From NCBI RefSeq assembly GCF_026250525.1, contig NZ_CP111047.1, positions 186,001 through 250,000 of the forward strand: a DNA stretch of 64,000 nt, in the 5' to 3' direction. The translations under genes were made by a program, and so were the position numbers. The notes beneath the pieces were generated by a model that saw nothing but the letters and a program-made list of their open reading frames with translations, did no database searches and was not told the DNA's origin. This document shows, piece after piece, positions 9,088 through 17,524 of the stretch (its first letter is position 1; every line of letters starts with the position of its first letter). Source of the stretch: Chondrinema litorale. GTDB taxonomy: Bacteria; Bacteroidota; Bacteroidia; Cytophagales; Flammeovirgaceae.

Positions 9088-10329
9088 ATGAAAAAAAAAT
9101 CATTATCAAATCTTTTGACATTATTCTTTTTTACACTGATATTACTTTCCTGCCGTAATATTCAAAAGGAAAATAATAGCGGGAAATATTCATCAATTAA
9201 TGATAGTCTGTCTGTGAAGTTAAAACGAATTTATTCTCAAAAAGCTATTCCTGGATTTTCTGTAGCTGTTGTAAATAAAGATGGAGCTATTTATAGTCAA
9301 GGTTACGGAAGAACAGACATCAATGAAGAGTCTGTTTATACTGTAAATACTTCACAAAAAATTGCTTCAATTTCTAAAACTGTATTAGGTATTGCATTAC
9401 TCAAAGCTCAGGAAATAGGGAAGTTAAATATTTCTGACCCTGTTGATGAATACTTACCTTACAAGTTAAGAAACCCAAAACATCCAGACAAACCAATCTT
9501 AATTAAGCATTTGGCTTATCATAGCTCATCTTTAAGAGATACTAGAAGCATATTTGAAAATTCCTATATTCTGACCAAGAATGAATTAGATGAGAATGAA
9601 GGAACTTTACCGTTTTTCCAAAAATCAGACTCACTAGTTAGTTTAGAAAGTTTTTTGGCTAATAGTCTATCAAAAGAAGGCAAATGGTATAGTGAAGAAA
9701 GCTTTTTTGATTTTGAACCGGGTACGGAAAGTAGATACTCAAATCTTGGTGCTGGAATTTGTGAGTATATTATTGAATCAGTAACAAAACAAGACTATGC
9801 ATCATTTGTTGAGCAATATATTTTCAGTCCATTAGAAATGGAAAATTCGGTTTGGGAAATTGAAAAAGCTAACAATAGTTCTAGACTTTTTTTAAATGAT
9901 ACAACCTTGGTTGCACAATACATAGGGTTTAACAAAGCCGATGGTGGATTGATAACATCAGTAGACGATATGAGTATTTTTCTAGCTGAACTTATCAAAG
10001 GGTTTAACGGAAATGGGGTTCTATTACATAAAGATAGTTATGAAACATACTTCGATATGCAACAATATCCTGAACAGAATTCACAATATGGATTGTTTAT
10101 TGAACTAAGACCTAGAACTTTTGGTTTCGAAGAAAGCTTAATTGGACATATGGGTGCTGACCCAGGATTATTAACCGCGATGTATTTTAGCCCAAAAAGC
10201 GGACTAGGAAAAATAATATTCGTAAATATTGAGCCTCGAACAAAAGAAATTAGAGATGAAATAAATGAAATATGGAATGAACTAATACAGTTTGAAAGTA
10301 AACTTGTAAAACTAGAATCCAGCAGCTAA
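9088..10329 (+). CDS. Serine beta-lactamase-like (class C/esterase family) lipoprotein
   Basis: A 413-aa protein with a lipoprotein signal (Cys22 in ILLSC). The domain is a beta-lactamase/transpeptidase-like serine hydrolase. The SxxK nucleophile motif is SISK at 94-97, the second motif is YSN at about 217 (SRYSNLGAG), and HMG replaces the KTG box near 350. This pattern is usual for esterase/D-aminopeptidase-like members rather than true antibiotic-resistance AmpC enzymes, so I would not infer drug resistance. It would act in the periplasm or at the outer membrane on peptide or ester substrates. Its TAA stop lies inside a short repeat (TAACAATGTA), and a 9-bp inverted repeat brackets the gene, suggesting it may have arrived as a unit. 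Confidence 0.85.
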   Translation: MKKKSLSNLLTLFFFTLILLSCRNIQKENNSGKYSSINDSLSVKLKRIYSQKAIPGFSVAVVNKDGAIYSQGYGRTDINEESVYTVNTSQKIASISKTVLGIALLKAQEIGKLNISDPVDEYLPYKLRNPKHPDKPILIKHLAYHSSSLRDTRSIFENSYILTKNELDENEGTLPFFQKSDSLVSLESFLANSLSKEGKWYSEESFFDFEPGTESRYSNLGAGICEYIIESVTKQDYASFVEQYIFSPLEMENSVWEIEKANNSSRLFLNDTTLVAQYIGFNKADGGLITSVDDMSIFLAELIKGFNGNGVLLHKDSYETYFDMQQYPEQNSQYGLFIELRPRTFGFEESLIGHMGADPGLLTAMYFSPKSGLGKIIFVNIEPRTKEIRDEINEIWNELIQFESKLVKLESSS

Positions 10330-10336
10330 CAATGTA
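10322..10336 (+). repeat. Right arm of cassette-like repeat (GCAGCTAAC overlapping TAACAATGTA)
   Basis: GCAGCTAAC (10322-10330) pairs with 9055-9063. It overlaps TAACAATGTA (10327-10336), whose first three bases are the stop codon of the preceding gene. TAACAATGTA recurs at 10512-10521, again starting at a stop codon. Confidence 0.5.
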
Positions 10337-10514
10337 TATGCAAAATAGGCGGAACAGTAATAAATTCAAGGGTTTTGGCAGGTATCAAACTATTAATAAG
10401 AATGGAGAATTAGTTCATCTTCACGGAAGTTATTCTCTTATTAAAGACAGTTTAGGCAAACCTATAAGTGTGATTAAATTAGCAGTTGATCTCGCTAAAA
10501 TTAATAGTATTTAA
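10332..10514 (+). pseudogene. PAS/PAC domain relic
   Basis: The 60-residue frame contains GRYQTINKNGELVHLHGSYS followed by SLGKPISVIKLAVDL. This matches the C-terminal (PAC) half of PAS sensor domains, where the usual pattern is a KNG-(E)-hydrophobic-GSYxP stretch followed by GKPxKVVKxAxDIT. Nothing upstream supplies the first half of the domain and nothing downstream supplies an output domain. It is most likely a remnant of a larger signalling gene. The short frame between two copies of TAACAATGTA could also be an unusual mini-cassette. Confidence 0.5.
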
Positions 10515-10521
10515 CAATGTA
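10512..10521 (+). repeat. Second copy of TAACAATGTA
   Basis: Exact 10-bp direct repeat of 10327-10336, 185 bp away, again beginning at the stop codon of the preceding frame. Confidence 0.5.
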
Positions 10522-10626
10522 CAGCAGATTTATAAAAACCTCTTAAAATGCAAGTGTTTAATGCTATTTTGAAAGAATATGTATTACAAAAAATTCCATT
10601 GCAAAGTGGATTCTAGGAGATTTCAT

Positions 10627-10649
10627 AAAAAACCATAACTAAGGTTATG
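10627..10649 (-). terminator. Intrinsic terminator of the bpX operon
   Basis: Read on the minus strand: CATAAC-CTTA-GTTATG, a 6-bp perfect stem with a 4-nt loop, followed by G and six T residues. It lies 6 bp past the stop codon of the last operon gene, where a rho-independent terminator is expected. Confidence 0.6.
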
Positions 10650-10654
10650 TTAAG

Positions 10655-12388
10655 TTAAACCATCCTTCGGTATTTAAACCTCGATGTATCTTTTAATAAT
10701 TCTTTGTCGGATTTGTTGAATTTTTTGAGCTCTTCTACAATGTGACTATTTGTAGGCGCTTCTGCAGAAATAATTTGATAAGCCAATTCTTTCAAATGCG
10801 CTGAGAGCTCGTTTTGCTTTTTAAACTCGTGATAAAGTATTTTCAAATAAACACTTCTGTTATGTTCATTCACATAATGCTCATAGATAAAATCAATTTC
10901 AGATTTTATTAATTTGATTTCATATATATGATCAAAATATTTTCTCAGACAACTGTAAGCATCTATATTTTCACTCCAACCTTCGAGTAAGGTTTTTTGT
11001 GCTAGCTTAGCATCTCCTAATTTGTTTCTATAAATATCTGATGCTTCTATGTATTTTCTTTGCTGTTTTAGAATTGAAGCTACTTTCTCATAATAGATTC
11101 TAGCTTCATCAAGCTTATTGATACTGGCATATAAATCAGCCACTTTTTGGTAATCGTTTAATTCAAGGTAAAGCTCAATTGCTTCAAAAATCATATTGCC
11201 TTTTTCGTAGCATTCAGCAGCTTTTTTCTTGTTTGTTAAATGCTTAAGGTAAATCATTGCAGCTTCTTGATAGAATTTGCCATTTTCTAAAGTAAGTGCA
11301 GCCTGATGATAATCTTTTAGCAACTTCATATAGATAAATGCTGCTTTTTGGTATTCGCCTTTGGCAATTAAATCTTTCGCAGTTTGCCTGTATTGCGCAT
11401 CCAGCTTCATAAAATGATCGCCAATATTTATACTGCCTCCACCACCAGAAGAACTTGATTGCTCAAATAGCGAAAAATCTCCCCATCTTTTATTAAAATC
11501 TAGGTTTTTAGATTCTTCTCCTCTATTTGAATGATTGTGATCTAAAGGAATAGCATATTTTAGTGCTTCTTCGGGATCATTTTTAAGCATATCCATAAAC
11601 TTCTCCATCTGGCTCTGGTTTCTCCTTTCTAGCTCTTCATAGTCTTCTTTCATGTTTTCTGTCCAATTACTGTCTTTATTAAACATATCAGTAAAAGACT
11701 TCAGCTTAGAGAAAAAAGGCTTTTCTTCCGCATTTTCTTCTCCATCTTTCTTATCAAATATCATTCTGTAAAATTCCAATTTGCCTTTTTCAAGTGGAGT
11801 TAATGGCTCATCTGGCATTTTCTCAGATTTCGGGAAAACATCTTGTTCTAGATGTCTCAAAACCTCTTCAGGTTCTAAAGGTTTAACCTGAAAACTATTT
11901 ATGGTCTGCGGTATAAAAACAGTACTCTCTGCTTTAATTATATCTTTTGAATTCTCAGTTGGAGAATCAACTAACTCACTGATAAACAATATATTTACTA
12001 ATTCTACAAAACCTATTTCAGGATGGAAGAAATGGATATTTCTTGGAAATAATGCCTCATTGTCTTTAGGAGAAATTGCCGGCACAACTACCGATTTTTC
12101 AGGTATATAAAAGTTAGGATATACCTGTTGGCAAAGTTCGTGTTTCCCGATTTTATGTGCATCTAGTTTTAACTCTGTAAGAATTAAACATCCCCAAACT
12201 GAATTCGGTAAATTATCTGGCAATGGATAAATACGCAAATCGCTAAGAGCAAATTCTAATTGATGAATTTCCTCGAACCAAACCTGAGCAGATGGACTTT
12301 TTATAATAAAGCCACCAATTGGATATTTATTAATGTGATGTGGTTTTATTCTCAAGTTCATAGCGAATAATTGTATCTGTAAATGCAT
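10655..12388 (-). CDS. bpX6-like ternary-system protein with TPR-type repeats
   Basis: A 577-aa cytoplasmic protein and the last gene of the MoxR-vWA operon. Residues 10-140 form a compact domain. A charged linker contains DPEEALKYAIPLD (271-283) and a Ser/Gly run (311-319). From about 328 to 470 there are TPR-like helical hairpins rich in AxxLxxxGxYxxAAxIYxxLL. The DPEEALxYAIPL element plus the repeats is what I recall for the bpX6 family of MoxR-vWA-beta-propeller ternary systems; the number is tentative. It is probably a scaffold for the ATPase complex. The start could be ATG 12388 or ATG 12361 (MNLRIK); either way it overlaps the upstream gene by 59 or 32 bp, implying coupled translation. 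No signal peptide is present. Confidence 0.7.
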   Translation of the reverse strand: MHLQIQLFAMNLRIKPHHINKYPIGGFIIKSPSAQVWFEEIHQLEFALSDLRIYPLPDNLPNSVWGCLILTELKLDAHKIGKHELCQQVYPNFYIPEKSVVVPAISPKDNEALFPRNIHFFHPEIGFVELVNILFISELVDSPTENSKDIIKAESTVFIPQTINSFQVKPLEPEEVLRHLEQDVFPKSEKMPDEPLTPLEKGKLEFYRMIFDKKDGEENAEEKPFFSKLKSFTDMFNKDSNWTENMKEDYEELERRNQSQMEKFMDMLKNDPEEALKYAIPLDHNHSNRGEESKNLDFNKRWGDFSLFEQSSSSGGGGSINIGDHFMKLDAQYRQTAKDLIAKGEYQKAAFIYMKLLKDYHQAALTLENGKFYQEAAMIYLKHLTNKKKAAECYEKGNMIFEAIELYLELNDYQKVADLYASINKLDEARIYYEKVASILKQQRKYIEASDIYRNKLGDAKLAQKTLLEGWSENIDAYSCLRKYFDHIYEIKLIKSEIDFIYEHYVNEHNRSVYLKILYHEFKKQNELSAHLKELAYQIISAEAPTNSHIVEELKKFNKSDKELLKDTSRFKYRRMV

Positions 12389-14879
12389 TAATATATTTCC
12401 TAAAGAACGTTACATTCTCTATCGTTTTTAAGGTACTAAAATCTTTATTAATAGTCTCTATTTTGATTTTAGCTCCTTCATCTTCTAATATTTTTTTAGT
12501 CTCAAAAGCAGAATCTTCACCTAGTACATAACCTAAACTGACAGGTGCATTTTCTGCCATATTTTTTGCTGCACTTAAGGTTAAATTGAATTTTGTTCTC
12601 ATCGCTTTTATTACACTAAGTTTCTGATTACCAGGATCTTCAAGAAAGATATTAAAGCTCGGTTTGTTTAAATAATAGTCGTAACCTGCAAAATGTTCAT
12701 AACTAGCAATTCCTAAAGCTACATCTAAAATTGATGGAATAAATATTTCTGGAATATCGCTATTACTACTTTGAAGTAAAATTAAACCAGACTTGTTTAT
12801 CTCGATTCTACTTCCATCTTTGAACTCAAATATATTTTGGTAAATAAGTTCTGCCGCAACTTTGCGAGTCTTATCTATCGCTCTTTCTAGCTTTATGTGA
12901 TTTCCTTGGTTCAACAGCAACTCATGGCTATTTAAAATAAGATTTCCCGAATCGTTAATAGCCACTTTTTTAAGATTTCGGAGAACATTCGCAGTAACCA
13001 TATAGGTATTTTTGAGCTTACTTATCTCTTTTCTACGCTTTATAAATAGCTCGTCGATTTCAGCTATATCATCACCAAAAACCTGTTGCACATTCCCTTC
13101 AGTATCTATTTGCCAATGACCAAACTGATTACTGTGGTAAAAACAATTATCGAAGAAAATAAAAGTAGGCCCATCTTTATGTTTCCACTGGCTAAAAGGG
13201 AATACTTTTTTATGATTTGAAAATAGATTTATGAGTTCAATTTCCTTGTTTTGAGCATTAAATAACAGTAGTAAATAGCTACCATTGTTTGAAAAACCAA
13301 CTTCAAAATCTGTCGGAATAAAAGATAAGTTTTCGTCTATAATCTCCCAACCTTGTCTATAAGTTGTTGCCGGGTTTCCATGTTTTCTTAACAAAGACCT
13401 TTCTTTATAAACCATAAAAACATTGCCATTTTCGGCAGACCTTATGCCGACAAAGTTCTGCGCATTTCTTACCAAAACAGGATAATAGTTACGCTTTGCT
13501 CTAGAAATTGGCTGGCTTTCAGGTTCTTTGGTTTTTTGCCAAAGTCTAGCCAAAGGTAACTCCATATGCTGCAAATGCTTTCTGCTATTTTTAAGCTTTT
13601 TGTAGATATCAATTTTTCCAGAAGCATCATTAGAGATTAAGTAATTAATGCTATTGGCATAATCACTCAATACTTTAGCCATGTTTATTTGCTTCAATGT
13701 CGAATTTTCTGTCAGCAAAAATAGCTCTCTGCCTTTTGATGAAGGATATTGCTGAAAAAATTCTGTAATTCCTTTTGAGGCATCTAATGTTACATCGACT
13801 TCTTGCAAGCCTTCAATTAAATCGTTTACCGTATTTACTTTTAATTCTTTGTATGAACTACCTACAGCAAACACCTCACAAGCTATATCTGTTTTTGGAT
13901 GTTTGGCAATAGCCAACATGGTAGCAAAAGCGAGCGTTTTTGGTGTTCCCCAATTTTTTAAACTGACATCAATCAGTATAACTCTTTTAAGCTCATTGCT
14001 TGTAGGAGGAGTTTCGCGATTGAGATAAAGTGCTTCGTTGTTTGCTAATCTGCTTAGAAATACTAAATCGTCATTGGCATATTCTGAGATTAGTAATTGG
14101 CTCAAATTGCCCTTGTTGGTAATATCTGAAACACCACCAATTGGTTGTTGGCTCGGAGTTGAGCTATGGAATGGCAAGTGCAAACCAGACCAAATTGTTT
14201 TTACTAAAGCTCCAACTCTAAATGTTTTGCTATCTTTAGTTAGCTTATCTACAAAATCATTTGAGTCGGTGTAAGTTTCTTCTAAGTTAACTTCATCGGT
14301 AATTTTAGGAACATCTGCAATTTTTTCTATAATCTCTTCGGCAGTTCTAAACTTCCGATTTAGCAGCGAAATTACCTTTAAGTCTGAATTTACTTTTAGA
14401 TGCTTTAAGTCTACCTTATCATAGGTTTCAAACTGATTGTTTTTCTTAAAATCTTGGTATATCTGTGAAGATTTTTTTACTGAAATGATGTTGTGGCAAT
14501 CTTTAAAAAGTGTTTGTAAAAACATATGCTTTTGATGTCCAGTTTTATATTCTTCTGGAATTGCAGTAAGCTTTTTTAAAAAGCTAATAGCATCATTTAT
14601 TAGCTCTTTATCTGAAAGCATAATGTTTTTGTACAGTAAAGATTCAATCTCTTCTATAGCTTCTTTGCCATTGTGGTTTATTGCAGCTACTGCCATAAGC
14701 AATGCTCCAAATGAAGGTAAACCTTGAAAAGATAGTCTATCAATTATTTCTACAATAAGTTTCTTATAAGCGATTGTGCTACCATTTGGTATGGCTACAA
14801 TCTCGCCTCTATCTTCCCACTGCCAGAAATAATTCTTACTTGCCTGAAAGTATACTTTTGAGATAATAAGTTCTTTCAT
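12330..14879 (-). CDS. vWA/beta-propeller protein of MoxR ternary system with L7/L12-like C-terminal module
   Basis: An 849-aa protein. Residues 1-90 form a helical N-terminal domain (FWQWEDRGEIVAIPNGSTIA). Residues 90-290 are mostly helical. A von Willebrand A domain spans about 297-430, starting VILIDVSLKNWG; its metal site is degenerate, with D-x-S kept and the third residue Lys rather than Ser. A beta-propeller follows (about 455-740; repeats such as GSYLLLLFNAQN). Residues 752-810 (KLSVIKAMRTKFNLTLSAAK... and LEDEGAKIKIE) closely follow the C-terminal domain of ribosomal protein L7/L12. MoxR ATPases act with vWA partners as chaperone/remodelling pairs; here the propeller and appended module would recognise the target. 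It overlaps the upstream gene by 4 bp (ATGA). Confidence 0.8.
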   Translation of the reverse strand: MKELIISKVYFQASKNYFWQWEDRGEIVAIPNGSTIAYKKLIVEIIDRLSFQGLPSFGALLMAVAAINHNGKEAIEEIESLLYKNIMLSDKELINDAISFLKKLTAIPEEYKTGHQKHMFLQTLFKDCHNIISVKKSSQIYQDFKKNNQFETYDKVDLKHLKVNSDLKVISLLNRKFRTAEEIIEKIADVPKITDEVNLEETYTDSNDFVDKLTKDSKTFRVGALVKTIWSGLHLPFHSSTPSQQPIGGVSDITNKGNLSQLLISEYANDDLVFLSRLANNEALYLNRETPPTSNELKRVILIDVSLKNWGTPKTLAFATMLAIAKHPKTDIACEVFAVGSSYKELKVNTVNDLIEGLQEVDVTLDASKGITEFFQQYPSSKGRELFLLTENSTLKQINMAKVLSDYANSINYLISNDASGKIDIYKKLKNSRKHLQHMELPLARLWQKTKEPESQPISRAKRNYYPVLVRNAQNFVGIRSAENGNVFMVYKERSLLRKHGNPATTYRQGWEIIDENLSFIPTDFEVGFSNNGSYLLLLFNAQNKEIELINLFSNHKKVFPFSQWKHKDGPTFIFFDNCFYHSNQFGHWQIDTEGNVQQVFGDDIAEIDELFIKRRKEISKLKNTYMVTANVLRNLKKVAINDSGNLILNSHELLLNQGNHIKLERAIDKTRKVAAELIYQNIFEFKDGSRIEINKSGLILLQSSNSDIPEIFIPSILDVALGIASYEHFAGYDYYLNKPSFNIFLEDPGNQKLSVIKAMRTKFNLTLSAAKNMAENAPVSLGYVLGEDSAFETKKILEDEGAKIKIETINKDFSTLKTIENVTFFRKYINAFTDTIIRYELENKTTSH
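12450..12626 (-). other. Ribosomal L7/L12 C-terminal-domain-like segment
   Basis: Coding positions for residues 752-810 of the vWA/propeller protein. The order of elements matches the L7/L12 factor-binding domain: K-x-SVIKAxR, then L-x-AAKxMxExAP, then a short loop, then KKILEDEGAKIKIE. The glycine expected in the first helix turn (usually GLGL) is replaced by NLTL, so binding may be altered. Confidence 0.65.
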
Positions 14880-15613
14880 TTTTGTAGCTGGTTAAATGTT
14901 TTTCGGAAAGAACTGATACTGAGAGGTTCTAACAAATGCTTTTCAATTTTGATGAAAGTAGAATTTGTATTCCACAAAATCCAACAGTTTTTTTCTGGGT
15001 TAATCTTAATCAACAAAATATCTGTAAGCATGTGTAAATCAAAATTGTAACCAACAGGAATAATCGCATTCTTATTTTTCCAATAGACCTTCCCGCTAAT
15101 TGGTAAAAGTGGTTTGCCAAACAAAAGTGCTTGCTCAGGAGAGATTAAAACCCAATGTATATTTTGAAGTCTAATTTCTGGTGCTGCTTCTATATAGTTT
15201 TTGAGTAAAGACATTTCTACCAGCATTACTTCTGCCTCTTTTTCAGTCTCAGATTCTACCAGCTTTATATTTATCTTTTCTTCAATTCCGAAAAAATTAT
15301 GGTTATAGCTGCCTGTTTTAAGTGGCAATGCTCTTTCTATGGGAGTCCAAAGTACTGCTGGCAAATTACAATCGGGTAAAAGGCTATTGAGCAAATACAG
15401 CTTACCTTTTTTATTATAATAGATAGTTTTATAAGGAAGACTTTTTACCTCAGCCGCATTAATTTGTGTATCTTCAAAGTTGGTAATCCACACACAATTT
15501 TTATCAAAAGCCACTTTTAGGTTGGTCCAGTGTCTAATGCTGGCAATATCTTCTTTGTGTACCGGATCTATTTTTACATAGTAAGCTATATTGTCTGTAG
15601 CATCTTTTGCCAT
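14876..15613 (-). CDS. bpX2-like accessory protein of MoxR ternary system
   Basis: A 245-aa soluble protein without signal peptide or membrane segment. It alternates short beta strands with aromatic residues (IRHWTNLKVAF, VWITNF) and contains LPAVLWTPIERALPL near 85-100. Its position between the MoxR and vWA genes and its overall pattern suggest one of the bpX families of MoxR-vWA-beta-propeller systems; bpX2 is my best guess. It overlaps the MoxR gene by 28 bp and the vWA gene by 4 bp, so the three are probably translationally coupled and made in fixed proportion. No catalytic motif is visible; an adaptor role is inferred. Confidence 0.6.
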   Translation of the reverse strand: MAKDATDNIAYYVKIDPVHKEDIASIRHWTNLKVAFDKNCVWITNFEDTQINAAEVKSLPYKTIYYNKKGKLYLLNSLLPDCNLPAVLWTPIERALPLKTGSYNHNFFGIEEKINIKLVESETEKEAEVMLVEMSLLKNYIEAAPEIRLQNIHWVLISPEQALLFGKPLLPISGKVYWKNKNAIIPVGYNFDLHMLTDILLIKINPEKNCWILWNTNSTFIKIEKHLLEPLSISSFRKTFNQLQK

Positions 15614-16716
15614 AACGATTCAATTTCTGTCAATAAATGCTGTTTGTGTTCTTGTTTTTTAATCCAGTTGGCTCTGGTTTGCACATATCTCAGCTTATCT
15701 TTAATCACATTTTGTTCTTCAAAAGACAAATCACCAGATTCCCACTTTTCAGTTAAGAGGTTAACTTCTTTCATTAACTCTTCGGGATTAGGCACCTTAT
15801 TAAACATGGCTTGCGGATGTGCATTTGCAGCTTCATCTTTTTCAATAATTGTGTCGATCACCCCTGCTAAAATTTCCATTTGTTCCTCATTATCCCAAAT
15901 GTATTTAAGCACCCATAAATCTGAAGTGATGGCTTCTGTTCGGTTGCAAATAAATGCACTGGCAGCAATCAAGTTTTGGATTTTTACAGCTCTCCTGTCA
16001 GATATATTTACACCTGTGTTTCTCAGGTTATGTATCAAATCGACAAACTGTTTGATGATGGGAGACAAATCTACATTGCGGGTTAATTGCTGCAATTCTT
16101 GGATATCTATTGGATGAATAACCGGTTTTTCTGTTGGGTCTCTCCTTTCTAGTTTTCTACCTGCCATGAGCACCTCTTCCAACAAATCCGGATTTACATA
16201 ATCACATTTTACTCTTATCAAAAAACGATCGAGCAAAGCATTTAAAGTTTCATCTTCTGGCAGCACGTTACTTGCTCCCACAAACATTAATGCCGGTATT
16301 TTTCTGTTTTCTTTTCCCCTTCTAAAAATCTTTTCGTTGAGGGCGAGCAGCAAGCTATTTAGAATAGCACTGTTAGCATTAAAGATTTCATCTAAGAAGA
16401 TCATAGAAGCTTCTGGCAGCATGCCTTCGGTATTGGTGGCTAGCTCACCTTCTTTGAGTCTTCGAATATCGAAAGGTCCAAAAATCTCATTCGGTTCTGT
16501 AAATCTGGTGAGTAGATATTCGAAGTTTTTACCATCTTCGATACAGTCTGAAAGCAACCTAACAATGGCACTTTTCGCAGTACCCGGAGGACCTAACAGA
16601 AAAGCATTTTCTTGTGCTAGTAAGCTTATGCCAAGCAAATCGATAATTTCATCTTTGCCAACAAAAGCATCTTTTAGATAATTTAAAACGCTGGTTAGTT
16701 TTTCAATTTTGTTCAT
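15586..16716 (-). CDS. MoxR-type AAA+ ATPase
   Basis: A 376-aa AAA+ ATPase of the MoxR group. Walker A is GPPGTAKS (42-49), Walker B is MIFLDE (105-110), and a sensor-1-like stretch (FVGASNVLP) is followed by the arginine-finger region LLDRFLIRV. A helical lid and a C-terminal extension (about 270-376) lie beyond the core. MoxR proteins form hexamers and remodel or activate substrates with a vWA partner, encoded two genes downstream here. It overlaps the upstream gene by 14 bp and the downstream gene by 28 bp. As the energy-consuming part of the system it would gate the response. The catalytic residues look intact. Confidence 0.9.
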   Translation of the reverse strand: MNKIEKLTSVLNYLKDAFVGKDEIIDLLGISLLAQENAFLLGPPGTAKSAIVRLLSDCIEDGKNFEYLLTRFTEPNEIFGPFDIRRLKEGELATNTEGMLPEASMIFLDEIFNANSAILNSLLLALNEKIFRRGKENRKIPALMFVGASNVLPEDETLNALLDRFLIRVKCDYVNPDLLEEVLMAGRKLERRDPTEKPVIHPIDIQELQQLTRNVDLSPIIKQFVDLIHNLRNTGVNISDRRAVKIQNLIAASAFICNRTEAITSDLWVLKYIWDNEEQMEILAGVIDTIIEKDEAANAHPQAMFNKVPNPEELMKEVNLLTEKWESGDLSFEEQNVIKDKLRYVQTRANWIKKQEHKQHLLTEIESLWQKMLQTI

Positions 16717-17350
16717 CTATATTAAGTAGTTTAAAACCTTCCCAATATGTTTCGCTATAAATACCCATATTACTCGAAATTTTATTATAAAATAATGGGA
16801 TTTTGGCTAATTTAATGTTTTTATATTTGATTATCCTGTTTAGGTAAAGTTGTTCTAGACATTGATTATCTAATATTGTTTTATAGTCAGTTGCCTCCAA
16901 TTTTAAAGAATAGTTGATGCCTGAATAATGCCATTTTTCTAATTTGTTTTCTAGTATCTCCAAAAGAAAATCTGAGCTATCGATCAGTTTAAGTTGATTG
17001 AGCAAACTGGGCATAAATCGAAAACACAAATCAACCGATAAGATTGTTTCTGGTGAAGTCTCGATTTCATCTACTGGAAATAATGCAACTAAATCTTTAC
17101 TTGGGTTTTGGCGATATAAAACGAGCTGAGCTGCAATATAAATAGTTTTGGCACTCCATATAGCCGCATCAGCATTAAATTTAGGAGCTAAAAAAGGGTA
17201 ATTTAACGTTTCATTTTGGTAGGCACTTTCTAAATAAGCTATTACTTCTTGATCTTCTTCTTGAGTTGTTTTAAGAATTCTATCGTATAGTACTACTTCT
17301 TCCTCTTCGCGCAGAGATTTGATCATTTCTAAGAAGTAATTCTTTTGCAT
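16703..17350 (-). CDS. bpX4-like first gene of MoxR ternary-system operon
   Basis: A 215-aa soluble, mainly helical protein. The stretch FNADAAIWSAKTIYIAAQLV (about 58-77) is the most distinctive part and resembles the FDAxAALWAAxxLYxAAQ pattern I associate with bpX4 of the MoxR-vWA-beta-propeller ternary systems. It overlaps the MoxR start by 14 bp. A short inverted repeat, CTCAAA...TTTGAG (17389-17394/17409-17414), lies about 40-65 bp upstream and could be a control site. I see no canonical promoter box. The operon runs from here to 10655. Confidence 0.6.
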   Translation of the reverse strand: MQKNYFLEMIKSLREEEEVVLYDRILKTTQEEDQEVIAYLESAYQNETLNYPFLAPKFNADAAIWSAKTIYIAAQLVLYRQNPSKDLVALFPVDEIETSPETILSVDLCFRFMPSLLNQLKLIDSSDFLLEILENKLEKWHYSGINYSLKLEATDYKTILDNQCLEQLYLNRIIKYKNIKLAKIPLFYNKISSNMGIYSETYWEGFKLLNIDEQN

Positions 17351-17524
17351 TAGACTATTGTTTTCTAGTTGACACTGGTTAATATTTACTCAAAGAATTG
17401 TACCAAAGTTTGAGAAAGTATTAATAAAATAAGGTAGAAATTAAGGAAATGTTTTTTATTAAATCAATAAAATATTCACCAAATAGAGGTGAGAATTTCA
17501 GTATTTTTTAAAAATTTAAACATA

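Noticed and set aside
9088..10329. AmpC-type antibiotic-resistance gene
   Set aside because: The KTG box is replaced by HMG and the sequence reads as an esterase/peptidase-like member of the fold.
9055..10330. A standard integron attC cassette
   Set aside because: The repeat cores deviate from GTTRRRY/RYYYAAC and no integrase is visible, so I report it only as cassette-like.
15530..16117. 195-codon plus-strand frame opposite the MoxR gene
   Set aside because: Antisense to the MoxR and bpX2-like genes; rich in Ser/Cys as expected from the complement of coding DNA.
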